Assembly: GCF_024124905.1 (NCBI RefSeq)
Contig: NZ_JAMXST010000005.1
Span: 124,001-188,000, forward strand
Source: Cellulosimicrobium cellulans
GTDB taxonomy: Bacteria; Actinomycetota; Actinomycetes; Actinomycetales; Cellulomonadaceae
DNA: 64,000 nucleotides
Direction: 5' to 3'
Position numbers and translations under genes: made by a program. Positions 43,685 to 52,272 of the stretch are shown piece after piece; the first letter of the stretch is position 1, and each line of letters opens with the position of its first letter. The notes beneath the pieces were generated by a model. The model did no database searches, was not told the origin of the DNA, and was given only the letters and a program-made list of their open reading frames with translations.

Positions 43685-44323
43685 GTGACGGCACGAACCA
43701 GCGCGCGGGACGCCACCACCGCGCCGGCCCTCGCAGCGGCGCGCGACGGCGCGCCCGCGGAGAGCGGCACCCGCGCGCGCACGCGGCGCGCGATCCTCGA
43801 CGCCGCGGTCGCCGTGCTCAGCACGGACAAGTCCGCGTCGCTCGGCGACGTCGCCCAGGCCGCGCAGGTGGGGCGCACGACGCTGCACCGCTACTTCCCC
43901 GAGCGGGCCGACCTCGTCGAGGCGATCGGGACCGAGGCCGTCGAGCGCACGCGCGCCGCGATCACCGCGGCCCGCCTCGACGACGGCGCCCCCGCGTCCG
44001 CGCTGCGCCGCCTCGCGTTCGAGTACTTCGACCTCGGCCCCTGGTACATGGTGCTGTTCAACGAGTTGTCCGGCGGCGAGCCCGAGTTCTGGGCGGAGTC
44101 CGACGCGGTGGAGGAGCCGGTGCGCGACCTCCTGCGCCGCGGCCAGGCGGACGGCGTGTTCGACGACCAGCTCAGCGTCGCGTGGCTCGTCCGCACGCTC
44201 TGGTGGATGCTCTTCAACGCGTGGGCGATGCACGACGAGGGCGAGGCGACGCGGGCCGACGCGCTGCGCATGGCCGTGCGCAGCATCGAGGGCGTGGCGC
44301 TCGCCCGCGAGGCCCGCTCGTGA
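43685..44323 (+). CDS. TetR family regulator divergent from the ABC exporter
   Basis: 212 residues from the GTG at 43685; TATCGT (43672-43677) places the transcript start on it. The helix-turn-helix is at about 32-78 (TRRAILDAAVAVLSTDKSASLGDVAQAAQVGRTTLHRYFPERADL). The helical C-terminal domain is Trp-rich (RTLWWMLFNAWAMHDEG). Its stop overlaps the start of a small membrane protein gene. It most likely controls itself and the divergent exporter through the palindromes between them. The ligand is unknown. Confidence 0.88.
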   Translation: MTARTSARDATTAPALAAARDGAPAESGTRARTRRAILDAAVAVLSTDKSASLGDVAQAAQVGRTTLHRYFPERADLVEAIGTEAVERTRAAITAARLDDGAPASALRRLAFEYFDLGPWYMVLFNELSGGEPEFWAESDAVEEPVRDLLRRGQADGVFDDQLSVAWLVRTLWWMLFNAWAMHDEGEATRADALRMAVRSIEGVALAREARS

Positions 44324-44601
44324 GCACGGCCCCGACCCCGCGACCCGGCCTCGGCGAGCGCCTGGGGCGCTGGTGGCAGCGTGCCGACGAGGTGCGCACG
44401 GGCGTGCGCTGGGCGAGCGTGGGGACGGTCTTCGGCGGGATCGCCGTCGCGCTCGTGTGCCTCGTCCTCGTGCTGCGCGGCCGCGTCTGGGCGTGGTTCC
44501 CGCTCCTCGTCGCCGCCGCCGTCGCGCTGCGCGAGGTCCGCTACCTCCAGCGCGCCGCGCGCGGCGGCCGACCCCGCTACCAGGAGAACGCGCCGCGCTG
44601 A
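44320..44601 (+). CDS. Small two-helix membrane protein
   Basis: 93 residues from a GTG overlapping the TetR stop (GTGA). A basic, Trp-containing N-terminus (GERLGRWWQRADEVRTGVRW) is followed by two membrane helices (about 32-52 and 58-72, joined by RGRVWAWF) and a basic tail. I do not recognise a family. Translational coupling to the TetR gene suggests a role tied to the exporter or its regulation. The 150 bases that follow contain a -10-like TAGCGT (44703-44708) for the next gene. Confidence 0.7.
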   Translation: MSTAPTPRPGLGERLGRWWQRADEVRTGVRWASVGTVFGGIAVALVCLVLVLRGRVWAWFPLLVAAAVALREVRYLQRAARGGRPRYQENAPR

Positions 44602-44752
44602 GGTCCGAGCCGTGTGCGAGCCGACTCCGGACCGGTCCCGGACCTCGGTGGGCTCAGGGCACGGGGGGAGGTCTCCCCATCGTGCGTGCTCGCCGGTCCG
44701 GCTAGCGTCGACGGCGACCACGCTCGCTCGAGGACACGACGAAGGACGCCCG

Positions 44753-45391
44753 ATGTCAGGATTCTGGGGAAGCAGTCCCTCCGAGCTGCGCAACCTCGCC
44801 GCGCGCGCGACAGACGCCCGCGGACTGCTCGAGGACGCCCGCCACGTGCTCGACACGGCCGTGCGCGCCACGTCCTGGTCGGGTCCGGACGGCGACGCCT
44901 TCCGCACGTCGTGGGCCGAGGAGCTCGCACCCCGCCTGAGCGCCGCGGCGCTCGTCGTCGACCACCTCTCGACGACCCTTCGCCACAACGCCGCCCAGCA
45001 GGAGTCCTCGAGCGCACCGACCGGCCCCTCGGACGGGTGGGCGCTCCCGTCGATCCTTCGCGTCGGCTTTGCGTCCCCGTTCGAGCTCGAGGTCTGCGCA
45101 CCCTTCGACCCCGACAAGGGTCCTTCTCCCCAGCCTCTCGCTCGGCCGGACCTCGACGACATCGTGGCGCTGCCCGCGCCGGTGCCCGACGGCATCGGTC
45201 CCGTCCGCTCCCTGCCCGACCGCGCCCCCGTGCCCCCGGACCTCGACGGTATCCAGTCCCTGCCGGCACGAGTGCCTCCGGGGAGCATCCCGTCCCTCCC
45301 CGACCACGCGCCCCTCGATCTCGACGACATCCAGGCGCTCCCCGCGCACCTGGACCCGCCGGGCGGCGCCTCGGAGCGGGTCTCCGAGTAG
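44753..45391 (+). CDS. WXG100-like protein with an LDxIxxLPA repeat tail
   Basis: 212 residues from ATG 44753. The N-terminal 90 residues look like a WXG100/ESAT-6 helical hairpin: SPSELRNLAARATDARGLLE, the turn WSGPDGDAFRTSW and the second helix LSAAALVVDHLSTTLRHNA. The C-terminal half (about 140-205) is made of repeats of the type DLDDIVALPA / DLDGIQSLPA / DLDDIQALPA alternating with SLPDRAPV / SLPDHAPL, a unit of about 27 residues. There is no signal peptide, as expected for a type VII secretion substrate, but no ESX machinery is in the window. I know of no described family with this tail. Confidence 0.6.
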   Translation: MSGFWGSSPSELRNLAARATDARGLLEDARHVLDTAVRATSWSGPDGDAFRTSWAEELAPRLSAAALVVDHLSTTLRHNAAQQESSSAPTGPSDGWALPSILRVGFASPFELEVCAPFDPDKGPSPQPLARPDLDDIVALPAPVPDGIGPVRSLPDRAPVPPDLDGIQSLPARVPPGSIPSLPDHAPLDLDDIQALPAHLDPPGGASERVSE

Positions 45392-45527
45392 GCGGGTCAT
45401 CCGGAGGTCGCACCCCGGTGGACCGCAGGATCCACCGGACGGGCGACGCGCCGGGGGCGGGTCGACGGGAAGACTGGCGGCACGGCGTCGGGCAGCGGCG
45501 CCGGAGACCTCCGGAGGTGCTCCGCCC

Positions 45528-45791
45528 GTGACGACCCCGACTCCTGCCCGGGACGCTGCGTCCCCCGAGCAGCTCCCCGAGCCGTCCCCCCAGCAGTCCT
45601 CCGCCCGTGCGGCCGCGCGCGGCCTGCGCTTCACGGCGCGTCGCGGTGCCCGACGGCGCGAGGCCGACCCCGCGCAGCGCCCGGCCGTCCCGCCGGTCGA
45701 GCGGGCGAACGGCTGGCTCGTCGCGGTCGCGGTGCTCGGGGCCGCGGTCCTCTTCTCCGTCCTCGCGATGAACGCCTTCATGGGCGGCTGA
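45528..45791 (+). CDS. Small tail-anchored membrane protein
   Basis: 87 residues from a GTG at 45528 with GGAGGT nine bases ahead. About 60 residues of Pro/Ala/Arg-rich, probably unfolded cytosolic sequence lead to one C-terminal helix (about 63-84, WLVAVAVLGAAVLFSVLAM). No family recognised. It follows the WXG-like gene by 136 bases on the same strand and might be its membrane partner, which is only a positional guess. Confidence 0.6.
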   Translation: MTTPTPARDAASPEQLPEPSPQQSSARAAARGLRFTARRGARRREADPAQRPAVPPVERANGWLVAVAVLGAAVLFSVLAMNAFMGG

Positions 45792-45821
45792 CGCCCCGCA
45801 CGCCTCCCGCCGTCGTCGCCG

Positions 45822-48548
45822 TCACAGTCGCGGGTCGACGGGCTCCGACTCCAGCGCCAGCACCGCGAACACCGGCTCGTGGACGCGCCAGGTCGCCTCG
45901 CCGCGCGCCACCCGGTCGAGCGCCTCGAGGCCGAGCGCGTACTCCCGCAGCGCGAGGGACCGCTTGCGCCCCAGCGACCGCTCGCGCAGCCGTTCGAGGT
46001 TGCGCTCCTCGGTGTACTCGGGGCCGTAGATGATGCGCAGGTACTCCCGGCCGCGGACCTTGAGCCCCGGCTGCACGAGCCCGCCGCCCTTCCCGGGAGC
46101 GCCCCGGCGCCGCACGAGGTTGGCGACCGGCTTGACCACCATGCCCTCGCCGCCGGCCGCCGTGAGCTCCTCCCACCAGGCCGTCCCCTCGGCGCGCGAC
46201 GCGTCGTCGGCGAGGTCGACGACGACGCGCCGCGTCGTGCGGAACAGCGCCGGGTCCGCCGCGACGAGCCGGTCCGCGACGTCGAGGTGCCACAGGTGGT
46301 CTCGCTCGGCGTACGTCGTGCCGGCCGACTCCGCGGACCCGGCTCGCGCGGACGTCCCGCTCGCGAGCACCTGGAACGGCGCGACCTGCACGCCGCGCAG
46401 CGGGTCGGGCGCGGCGTCGCCGTCCACGGCCGCGCCCGTGTCCCAGCGGTAGCGCCGGTACGCCTCGACGAACAGCTCGGCGTCGGTCGACCGCCGCGCG
46501 GTCCGACGCCGGAGCTCGCCCACGTCGACGCCCCGCGCCTCCGCCGCGGCGAGGGCCGCCAGGGCCGCGGGCATGACCGCCCGTGCGGCCGCCCCGACGC
46601 TCGCGTACTGGTCGCGCAGGAGCTGGTCGGCCTTGAGCGACCACGGCAGCACCTCGGCGTCGAGCAGCACCCAGTCGGCGCCGAGAGCGTCCCACGTCCC
46701 GGCCGCGTCGAGGGCCGCGGCGACGCGCCCGAGCAGCAGCGCCGTCGTCGGCTCGTCGAAGAACGACCGCCCGGTGCGGGTGTGCACCGCGCCGGGCGCG
46801 TCGACCCCGAACCGCTCCGCGACGACGCGCGACCCGTCCGCCGACCCCGAGTCGCGCGCGACGAGCAGCACCGCGCGCGACCCCATGTGCTTCTCCTCGC
46901 ACACGACCCGGTCGACGCCGTCGCGCGCGTACGCGGCGAACGCGCCGTCGGGGTGCTCGAGCAGGCCGGGCAGGGTGGAGGTCGCGACCGGGCTCATGGT
47001 CGGCGGCAGGTACAGCAGCAGCCGCGGGTCGACGGCGAACCGGCTCATGACCTCCAGCGCCCCCGCCGCCTGCTCCTCGCCGACGGTCACGCGCCCGTGC
47101 GTCGCGGTCTCGACGGCGCGCCGCCCGAGCACGTCGGCGACGGAGAGCAGGTCGGGCTCGCGCACCGGCGCGCCGTCCGAGCCCTCCGGCAGGAACGGGC
47201 GCGCGGGCGCGTAGTACTCGCGCGCGGCCGGCACCTGCACGACCTCCTTCTCCGGGTAGCGCAGCGCGGACAGCCTCCCGCCGAACACGCACCCCGTGTC
47301 GAGGCACATCGTGTTGTTGACCCACTCGGCCTCGGGCGTCGGCGTGTGCCCGTACAGGACCATGGCGTGGCCGCGGTAGTCGTCCGCCCACGGGTAGCGC
47401 ACGGGCAGGCCGAACTCGTCGGTCTCGCCCGTGGTGTCGCCGTAGAGCGCGAAGCTCCGCACCCGCCCGGACGCCCGGCCCTGGTAGGACTCCTTGAGTC
47501 CCGCGTGCGCGACCACGAGGCGCCCGTCGTCGAGCACGAGGTGGGAGACGAGGTCGCGGCAGAACTCCGCGACCTCGCGCCGGAACTCCTCGGGCTCCTC
47601 GGCGAGCTGCGCGAGCGTCGTCTCGAGGCCGTGGGAGACCTTGACGTCGCGCCCGCCGAGCGCGCGCACGAGCTTGTGCTCGTGGTTGCCCGGCACCGCG
47701 AGCGCGTGGCCCGCCCGGACCATGCCCATCGCGAGGCGCAGCACGCCCGGGGAGTCGGGGCCGCGGTCGACGAGGTCCCCGAGGAAGATCGCGCGCCGGC
47801 CCTCGGGGTGCGCGGCGTCGACGGGCCGGCCCGCCTCGTCACGCACGACGGCGTACCCCAGCTCGCCGAGGAGCGCCACGAGCTCGTCGAGACAGCCGTG
47901 CACGTCGCCGATCGCGTCGAACGGGCCGTGCTCGTCGCGACGGTCGGTGAGCAGCGGCGTGCGCACGACCCGCGCGGCCGCGACCTCCTCCTCCCCGCGC
48001 AGCACGTGCACGGTGCGGAACCCCTCGCGCTGCAGGCTCTTGAGCGACGACCGCAGCGCCGCGCGCTGCCGCGTCACGACGTGCGCGCCGAACCCGCGGT
48101 CCGCACGTGCCGCGTTGCGCTCGACCGCGACCTTCTCGGGCACGTCGAGGACGATCGCGACGGGCAGCACGTCGTGGGCGCGCGCGAGGGCGACGAGGGT
48201 CTTGCGGGCCTCGCGCTGCACGTTCGTCGCGTCGACGACGGTGAGCAGGTTCACCTCGAGCCGCTTCGACACGATGGTCTCGAGCACCTCGAAGGCGGCC
48301 TTCGTGGCCGCCTGGTCGTTCTCGTCGTTCGACACGAGGCCGCGGCACACGTCCGACGACACCGTCTCGTACGGGCCGAAGTGCTCGCGCGCGAACGTCG
48401 ACTTCCCCGAGCCGGAGACGCCGACGAGCACCACGAGGCTCGACGCGGGGACGCGCAGGTCGCGCGTCGGTCCCGCGTTCTCGGCCGCGTGCTCCGTCGT
48501 GTTCTCGGCCGCGGGCTCGCTCGTCCGCGATGTCGTCCGCTCGCTCAT
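45822..48548 (-). CDS. pnkp: Polynucleotide kinase-phosphatase-ligase Pnkp (RNA repair)
   Basis: 908 residues from ATG 48548. Three modules in order: 5' kinase (about 30-200) with P-loop GVSGSGKSTF; calcineurin-type 2',3' phosphatase (about 215-500) with DVHGC, GDLVDRGPDS and PGNHEHKLV; and an adenylyltransferase-ligase (about 540-900) with the nucleotidyl Lys in EEKHMGSRAVLL and the distal EGMVVKPV motif. Bacterial Pnkp heals and, with Hen1, seals RNAs cut by ribotoxins. Its ATG overlaps the hen1 stop (ATGA), as in the classic pair. A 28-residue Thr/Glu-rich N-tail is unusual but harmless. Confidence 0.95.
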   Translation of the reverse strand: MSERTTSRTSEPAAENTTEHAAENAGPTRDLRVPASSLVVLVGVSGSGKSTFAREHFGPYETVSSDVCRGLVSNDENDQAATKAAFEVLETIVSKRLEVNLLTVVDATNVQREARKTLVALARAHDVLPVAIVLDVPEKVAVERNAARADRGFGAHVVTRQRAALRSSLKSLQREGFRTVHVLRGEEEVAAARVVRTPLLTDRRDEHGPFDAIGDVHGCLDELVALLGELGYAVVRDEAGRPVDAAHPEGRRAIFLGDLVDRGPDSPGVLRLAMGMVRAGHALAVPGNHEHKLVRALGGRDVKVSHGLETTLAQLAEEPEEFRREVAEFCRDLVSHLVLDDGRLVVAHAGLKESYQGRASGRVRSFALYGDTTGETDEFGLPVRYPWADDYRGHAMVLYGHTPTPEAEWVNNTMCLDTGCVFGGRLSALRYPEKEVVQVPAAREYYAPARPFLPEGSDGAPVREPDLLSVADVLGRRAVETATHGRVTVGEEQAAGALEVMSRFAVDPRLLLYLPPTMSPVATSTLPGLLEHPDGAFAAYARDGVDRVVCEEKHMGSRAVLLVARDSGSADGSRVVAERFGVDAPGAVHTRTGRSFFDEPTTALLLGRVAAALDAAGTWDALGADWVLLDAEVLPWSLKADQLLRDQYASVGAAARAVMPAALAALAAAEARGVDVGELRRRTARRSTDAELFVEAYRRYRWDTGAAVDGDAAPDPLRGVQVAPFQVLASGTSARAGSAESAGTTYAERDHLWHLDVADRLVAADPALFRTTRRVVVDLADDASRAEGTAWWEELTAAGGEGMVVKPVANLVRRRGAPGKGGGLVQPGLKVRGREYLRIIYGPEYTEERNLERLRERSLGRKRSLALREYALGLEALDRVARGEATWRVHEPVFAVLALESEPVDPRL

Positions 48549-50068
48549 CGGGCCTCCTCCCCCTCGCGCGTGTCGGCTCCTGCCGCGGTCGGCACGTCGT
48601 GCACGACGGCCCCCTCCGGCACGAGCGTGAGGACCACCAGCTGCGTGGGCGCCCCGACGTCCGGCGCGAGCGGTCCGACGTCGCGGTGCTCGACCGCGTA
48701 CCCGTACCGCTCCGCGGCGTCGCCCGCCCACGCGCGCAGCACGGCGCGCGTCCACTCGAACCGGTGGTCGGGGTGCCGCACCCGGCTCCCGCCCGGCCCG
48801 TCGAGCAGGTTCGGGTAGTGCACGTTGTACTCCGCGTTGGGCGTCGTCACGACGACGGTGCGCGGCCGCGCGTGCCCCAGCACCGCGTGCGCCAGCGCGT
48901 CGAGGCGCGACGGGTCGACGTGCTCGACGACCTCCATGAGGACCGCGGCGTCGAACCCCGTGAGCCTGTCGTCGGTGTACGTGAGGGACGACTGGAGCAG
49001 GCGCACGCGCTCGCGCTCGGCGTCGCTCGCGTCGTGCAGGCGCAGCCGGGCGGCCGCGCGCTCGAGCTCGCGCGCGGAGACGTCGGTGCCGAGGACGCGC
49101 GTGAACGTCCGGTCGGCGGCGAGCCGGCGCAGGAGCATGCCCTCGCCGCAGCCGAGGTCGACGACGGTCCTCGCGCCGACCTCGTGCAGCACCCCGAGCA
49201 CCGCGTCCGCGCGCTGCCGGGCGAGCGGCGGCTCCGGCACGTCCGCCCCGGGTGACGTCGCGCCGTCGGGCGAGACCTCGCCGTCGGGCTCGGCCACGTC
49301 CGCGGGCGCGGCGCCGTCGAGCGCGGCGAGGCGCGCCGTCGCGTCCTCGACGTAGCGGCGCTGGTGCGCGAGGTAGCGGCGCAGGATCCGCGCGCGCTCG
49401 GGGTGGTCGGCGAGCCAGCCGCCGCCCGCGCGCACGAGCTTGTCCACCTCGTCCGTGGACACCCAGTAGTGCTTCGCGTCGTCGAGCACGGGCAGCAGCA
49501 CGTAGAGCTGCGCGAGCGCGTCGGCGAGCCGTCGCGTGCCGCGCAGGCGCAGGTCGACGTACCGCGAGGCGCCCCACGCCGGGACGGCCGGGTCGAGCGG
49601 CTCCGCGGTCGCCGTCACGTGCCAGCCCAGCGGCTCGAAGAGCCGGCGCGCCAGGTCGGGCCCACCCCGGCAGGGCAGGGACGGGACGTGCAGCTCCAGC
49701 GGGAGCTCGACGTCGGGCAGCCCGGGCCGGGCGTCGCACCGCCCCGCCATGGCCGTCGCGAACACCTTGCCCAGCGCGACGGCGACCATCGACGAGGCGG
49801 CGTACGGCCGGTCGTTGACGTACTGCGCGAGGGCGAAGGCGTCGCCGCCACCGAAGCGCTTGTTCCGCACGATCCCGACCGGGTCGACCTCGAGCAGCAG
49901 CGCGACCTCGCACCGCGCCGCCGTCGCCTCGGGGTAGAACACGTGCGCGCGGCCCACGGGCAGGTCGAACACCTGGGCACGGTCCGGGTGCTTGTGCAGC
50001 AGGAACCCGAGGTCGGTGGCGTCGTCGAGCGTCCCCGGGGACGCCGTCGCGGCGAGGGTCACGAGCAT
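48545..50068 (-). CDS. hen1: 3'-terminal RNA ribose 2'-O-methyltransferase Hen1
   Basis: 507 residues from ATG 50068, chosen because the family begins MLxT; ATG 50077 would add three residues. The N-terminal half (about 1-230) is the ligase-activating domain (DLGFLLHKHPDR, VNDRPYAASSMVAVALGKVF). After an acidic linker comes the methyltransferase with SAM motif VVDLGCGEGMLLRRL and the Mn-binding Hen1 motif VLMEVVEHVDPSRL. It marks the repaired 3' end so that the RNA cannot be cut again. It is the first gene of the hen1-pnkp operon. Confidence 0.95.
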   Translation of the reverse strand: MLVTLAATASPGTLDDATDLGFLLHKHPDRAQVFDLPVGRAHVFYPEATAARCEVALLLEVDPVGIVRNKRFGGGDAFALAQYVNDRPYAASSMVAVALGKVFATAMAGRCDARPGLPDVELPLELHVPSLPCRGGPDLARRLFEPLGWHVTATAEPLDPAVPAWGASRYVDLRLRGTRRLADALAQLYVLLPVLDDAKHYWVSTDEVDKLVRAGGGWLADHPERARILRRYLAHQRRYVEDATARLAALDGAAPADVAEPDGEVSPDGATSPGADVPEPPLARQRADAVLGVLHEVGARTVVDLGCGEGMLLRRLAADRTFTRVLGTDVSARELERAAARLRLHDASDAERERVRLLQSSLTYTDDRLTGFDAAVLMEVVEHVDPSRLDALAHAVLGHARPRTVVVTTPNAEYNVHYPNLLDGPGGSRVRHPDHRFEWTRAVLRAWAGDAAERYGYAVEHRDVGPLAPDVGAPTQLVVLTLVPEGAVVHDVPTAAGADTREGEEAR

Positions 50069-50110
50069 GGGCGCCATGGTGTCATCCGACGCCGGGCAGG
50101 GCACCGGGAT

Positions 50111-50142
50111 TGTGGACGGCCACGCAGCCTGTGGACGGCCAC
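50111..50142. promoter_or_regulatory. Direct repeat TGTGGACGGCCAC upstream of hen1
   Basis: TGTGGACGGCCAC occurs at 50111-50123 and 50130-50142, 19 bases apart, 43-75 bases upstream of the hen1 start. Each copy is itself partly palindromic (GTGG-N4-CCAC). It is a candidate operator for the RNA repair operon. The remaining gap to the TetR gene at 50363 shows nothing else. Confidence 0.5.
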
Positions 50143-50362
50143 CGTTTTCAGCCCCTCCGCCCATCGACGCGGACGCTCGGGAGGTCTACCGTCGAACCAC
50201 GGGCGCCGCTGCCCACGGCACGCGCCCGGCCAACGTCCAGCCGGCGGCCGCACGTGGTCGCCACGGCCGAGTGCGGGCCTTCGGGCCCGGGGGACGACCG
50301 CAGGGAGCGTCGGCGCTCGGCCGGAAGGGGCGCGCGAGCGGGACCGGTGTACCGTCCGGTGC

Positions 50363-51121
50363 ATGACCGACGTCCGCAGCCGCACCCACGCCCAGGCCGT
50401 CGACGCAGCGATCGAGCTCTTCACCCGCAAGGGGTACGAGCAGACGACCGTCGAGGAGATCGCCGACGCCGCCCAGGTCAGCCGCGCCACCTTCTTCCGC
50501 CGCTACGGCTCCAAGGAGGACGTGGTCTTCGCGGACCACGAGCTCCTGCTCGACGAGGTCGTCGTCATGCTCGCCGCGACGCGGCCCGTGCCCGACGCGG
50601 AGGGCCGGCTCACGCCGGACCCCGCCGTCGACCCGTACGTCGAGGTCTGCCGCGCGGCGCGGCTCGTGTTCGACCACCACGTCGGGCAGCGGGAGACGTC
50701 GCTCGCGCGGTGGCAGCTCCTCCAGCAGGTGCCGGCGCTGCGCGACCGCGAGCTCGTCACGACGCACCGCTACGAGCGCGCCTTCACCGCGTACCTGCGC
50801 GACGCGCTCCCGCCGGACGAGCGCCGGTCGACCGCGTCCATCGCGTTCGCCGCGTCGGTCGTCGCCGTCCACAACGCGCTCCTGCGCCGGTGGCTGCGCT
50901 CCCCCGACCAGGACCTGCGCCCCCAGCTCGAGGAGGCGTTCGCGGACCTGCGCCGCGCCGCCGTCGGCCGGTACGCCGCGCCCGACGGCGCCGCCCAGGA
51001 GCGCAGCGGGGACGGCACGCCCACGGCGCGCCGCGTCGTCGTGACCGTGGTGGACGCCGACGCGGACGCGCAGGGCGTCGCGGACGACGTCGCGCGCGCC
51101 GTCCGCGACGCGCTCGCGTGA
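50363..51121 (+). CDS. TetR family regulator
   Basis: 252 residues from ATG 50363; TACCGT (50350-50355) lies seven bases ahead, so the mRNA is probably leaderless. The helix-turn-helix is at about 8-55 (AVDAAIELFTRKGYEQTTVEEIADAAQVSRATFFRRYGSKEDV). A helical ligand domain follows, and then a tail of about 45 residues ending in Val/Asp/Ala strands. It is divergent from hen1-pnkp, but the gap of nearly 300 bases and the lack of a shared palindrome give no proof that it controls them. Confidence 0.85.
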   Translation: MTDVRSRTHAQAVDAAIELFTRKGYEQTTVEEIADAAQVSRATFFRRYGSKEDVVFADHELLLDEVVVMLAATRPVPDAEGRLTPDPAVDPYVEVCRAARLVFDHHVGQRETSLARWQLLQQVPALRDRELVTTHRYERAFTAYLRDALPPDERRSTASIAFAASVVAVHNALLRRWLRSPDQDLRPQLEEAFADLRRAAVGRYAAPDGAAQERSGDGTPTARRVVVTVVDADADAQGVADDVARAVRDALA

Positions 51122-51125
51122 CCAG

Positions 51126-51194
51126 CTGAGATCGGCAGCTTCTGCCGAGTTCGGTCATCGCGACTGCCGACCTCGGTCGTGTGTGCCGATGTCG
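51126..51194. repeat. Degenerate CTGCCGAnnTCGG repeat cluster
   Basis: One inverted copy CTGAGATCGGCAG (51126-51138) and direct copies CTGCCGAGTTCGG (51142-51154), CTGCCGACCTCGG (51164-51176) and GTGCCGATGTCG (51183-51194). The first two form a short hairpin right after the TetR stop. Spacing is 20-22 bases between direct copies. Confidence 0.55.
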
Positions 51195-51268
51195 CGTCGA
51201 GCGACCGGTCGGCGCGGCGTCGGGGAATGCGCCGGTAGCATCAGCGGTTGCAGAACGCAGTACGCACG

Positions 51269-51392
51269 AACGTGCTCCGGGGTCGGTGCAATTCCGAGCC
51301 GGCGGTGACAGTCCGCGACCCGCGCCCACGCGCGGTTGACCTGGTGGAACTCCAGGACCGACGGTGACAGTCCGGATGGGAGGAAGCACGTG
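51269..51392 (+). promoter_or_regulatory. FMN riboswitch (RFN element)
   Basis: The conserved RFN blocks are all present: GGGGTCGGTGCAATTCCG, AGCCGGCGGTGACAGTCCGC, the variable stem with GGAACTCCAGGACCGACGG, and TGACAGTCCGGATGGGAGGA before the closing GCACG (paired with CGTGC at 51271-51275). A GC hairpin (GGGCTCTCGCGAGCCC, 51414-51429) lies in the expression platform. It binds FMN and should switch off the downstream transporter when flavin is plentiful. Confidence 0.95.
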
Positions 51393-51542
51393 CGGCGCGG
51401 CCTTCCTCGGCCGGGCTCTCGCGAGCCCGCGCGACGGGGCGCGGCCTCGCCGTGGTGAGCGACGCCGTCGGGCCCTCGTGGCCCGGCCCCGCCGCCGGCC
51501 CTCACCCCGGAGCACGCGTGCCCGGGAGGACGAGGACATCCG

Positions 51543-52241
51543 ATGGACCTGATCCACGCGCTGTTCGACGCGCAGCTGACGATCGGCGACCAGCACCTGC
51601 TGTGGCGCGAGATCGTGGGCAACGGGTTCGGCCTGGCGTCGGCGCTGGGCGGTATGCGGCGCAAGGTGTGGGCGTGGCCGGTGGGCATCGTCGGCAACCT
51701 GCTGCTGCTCACGGTGTTCCTCGGCGCGGTCTTCGCGACGCCCAACCCCGTCAACCTGCTCGGCCAGGCCGGGCGGCAGGTCATGTTCGTCGTCGTGTCG
51801 GTGTACGGGTGGGTGCAGTGGCGCCGGACCCAGGCCCGGCTCGGCGAGACCGACGCCGACAGCCACGGCGTCGCGGTCGTGCCGCGCTGGGCGTCGTGGC
51901 GCCAGCGCGCGTTCCTCCTCGTCGCGCTCGTCGGCGGGACGGCGCTGCTCACGCCCCTGTTCCGGGCGCTCGAGTCTTACGAGCCCGTCTGGGCCGACGC
52001 GTGGATCTTCATGGGCTCGCTGCTCGCGACGTACGGCATGGCCAAGGGCTGGGTCGAGTTCTGGCTGATCTGGGTCGCGGTGGACGTCGTGGGCGTGCCG
52101 CTGCTGATCTCGGCCGGGTTCTACGCGTCCGCGTTCATGTACGTGTTCTACGGCGCGTTCACGCTCGTCGGGTTCTTCGTGTGGTGGCGCGTCAACCGGC
52201 GCGCGACGGCCGAGGCCGAGGCGGCGGGTGCGCCCGCCTGA
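51543..52241 (+). CDS. pnuX: PnuC-family transporter, probable riboflavin uptake protein PnuX
   Basis: 232 residues with seven to eight membrane helices. PnuC family features: GNGFGLASALGGMRRKVWAWPVGIVGN, VYGWVQWRRTQ (the conserved WxxW-type loop) and MAKGWVEFWLIWVAVDVVGVPL. PnuC members carry nicotinamide riboside, thiamine or riboflavin. The FMN riboswitch 150 bases upstream identifies riboflavin or FMN as the substrate, as known for PnuX of corynebacteria. The start ATG 51543 follows a GAGGACGAGGA stretch. Confidence 0.92.
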   Translation: MDLIHALFDAQLTIGDQHLLWREIVGNGFGLASALGGMRRKVWAWPVGIVGNLLLLTVFLGAVFATPNPVNLLGQAGRQVMFVVVSVYGWVQWRRTQARLGETDADSHGVAVVPRWASWRQRAFLLVALVGGTALLTPLFRALESYEPVWADAWIFMGSLLATYGMAKGWVEFWLIWVAVDVVGVPLLISAGFYASAFMYVFYGAFTLVGFFVWWRVNRRATAEAEAAGAPA

Positions 52242-52272
52242 CCCGGGTGCCTGCGGCCGGGTCAGCCGCGGG

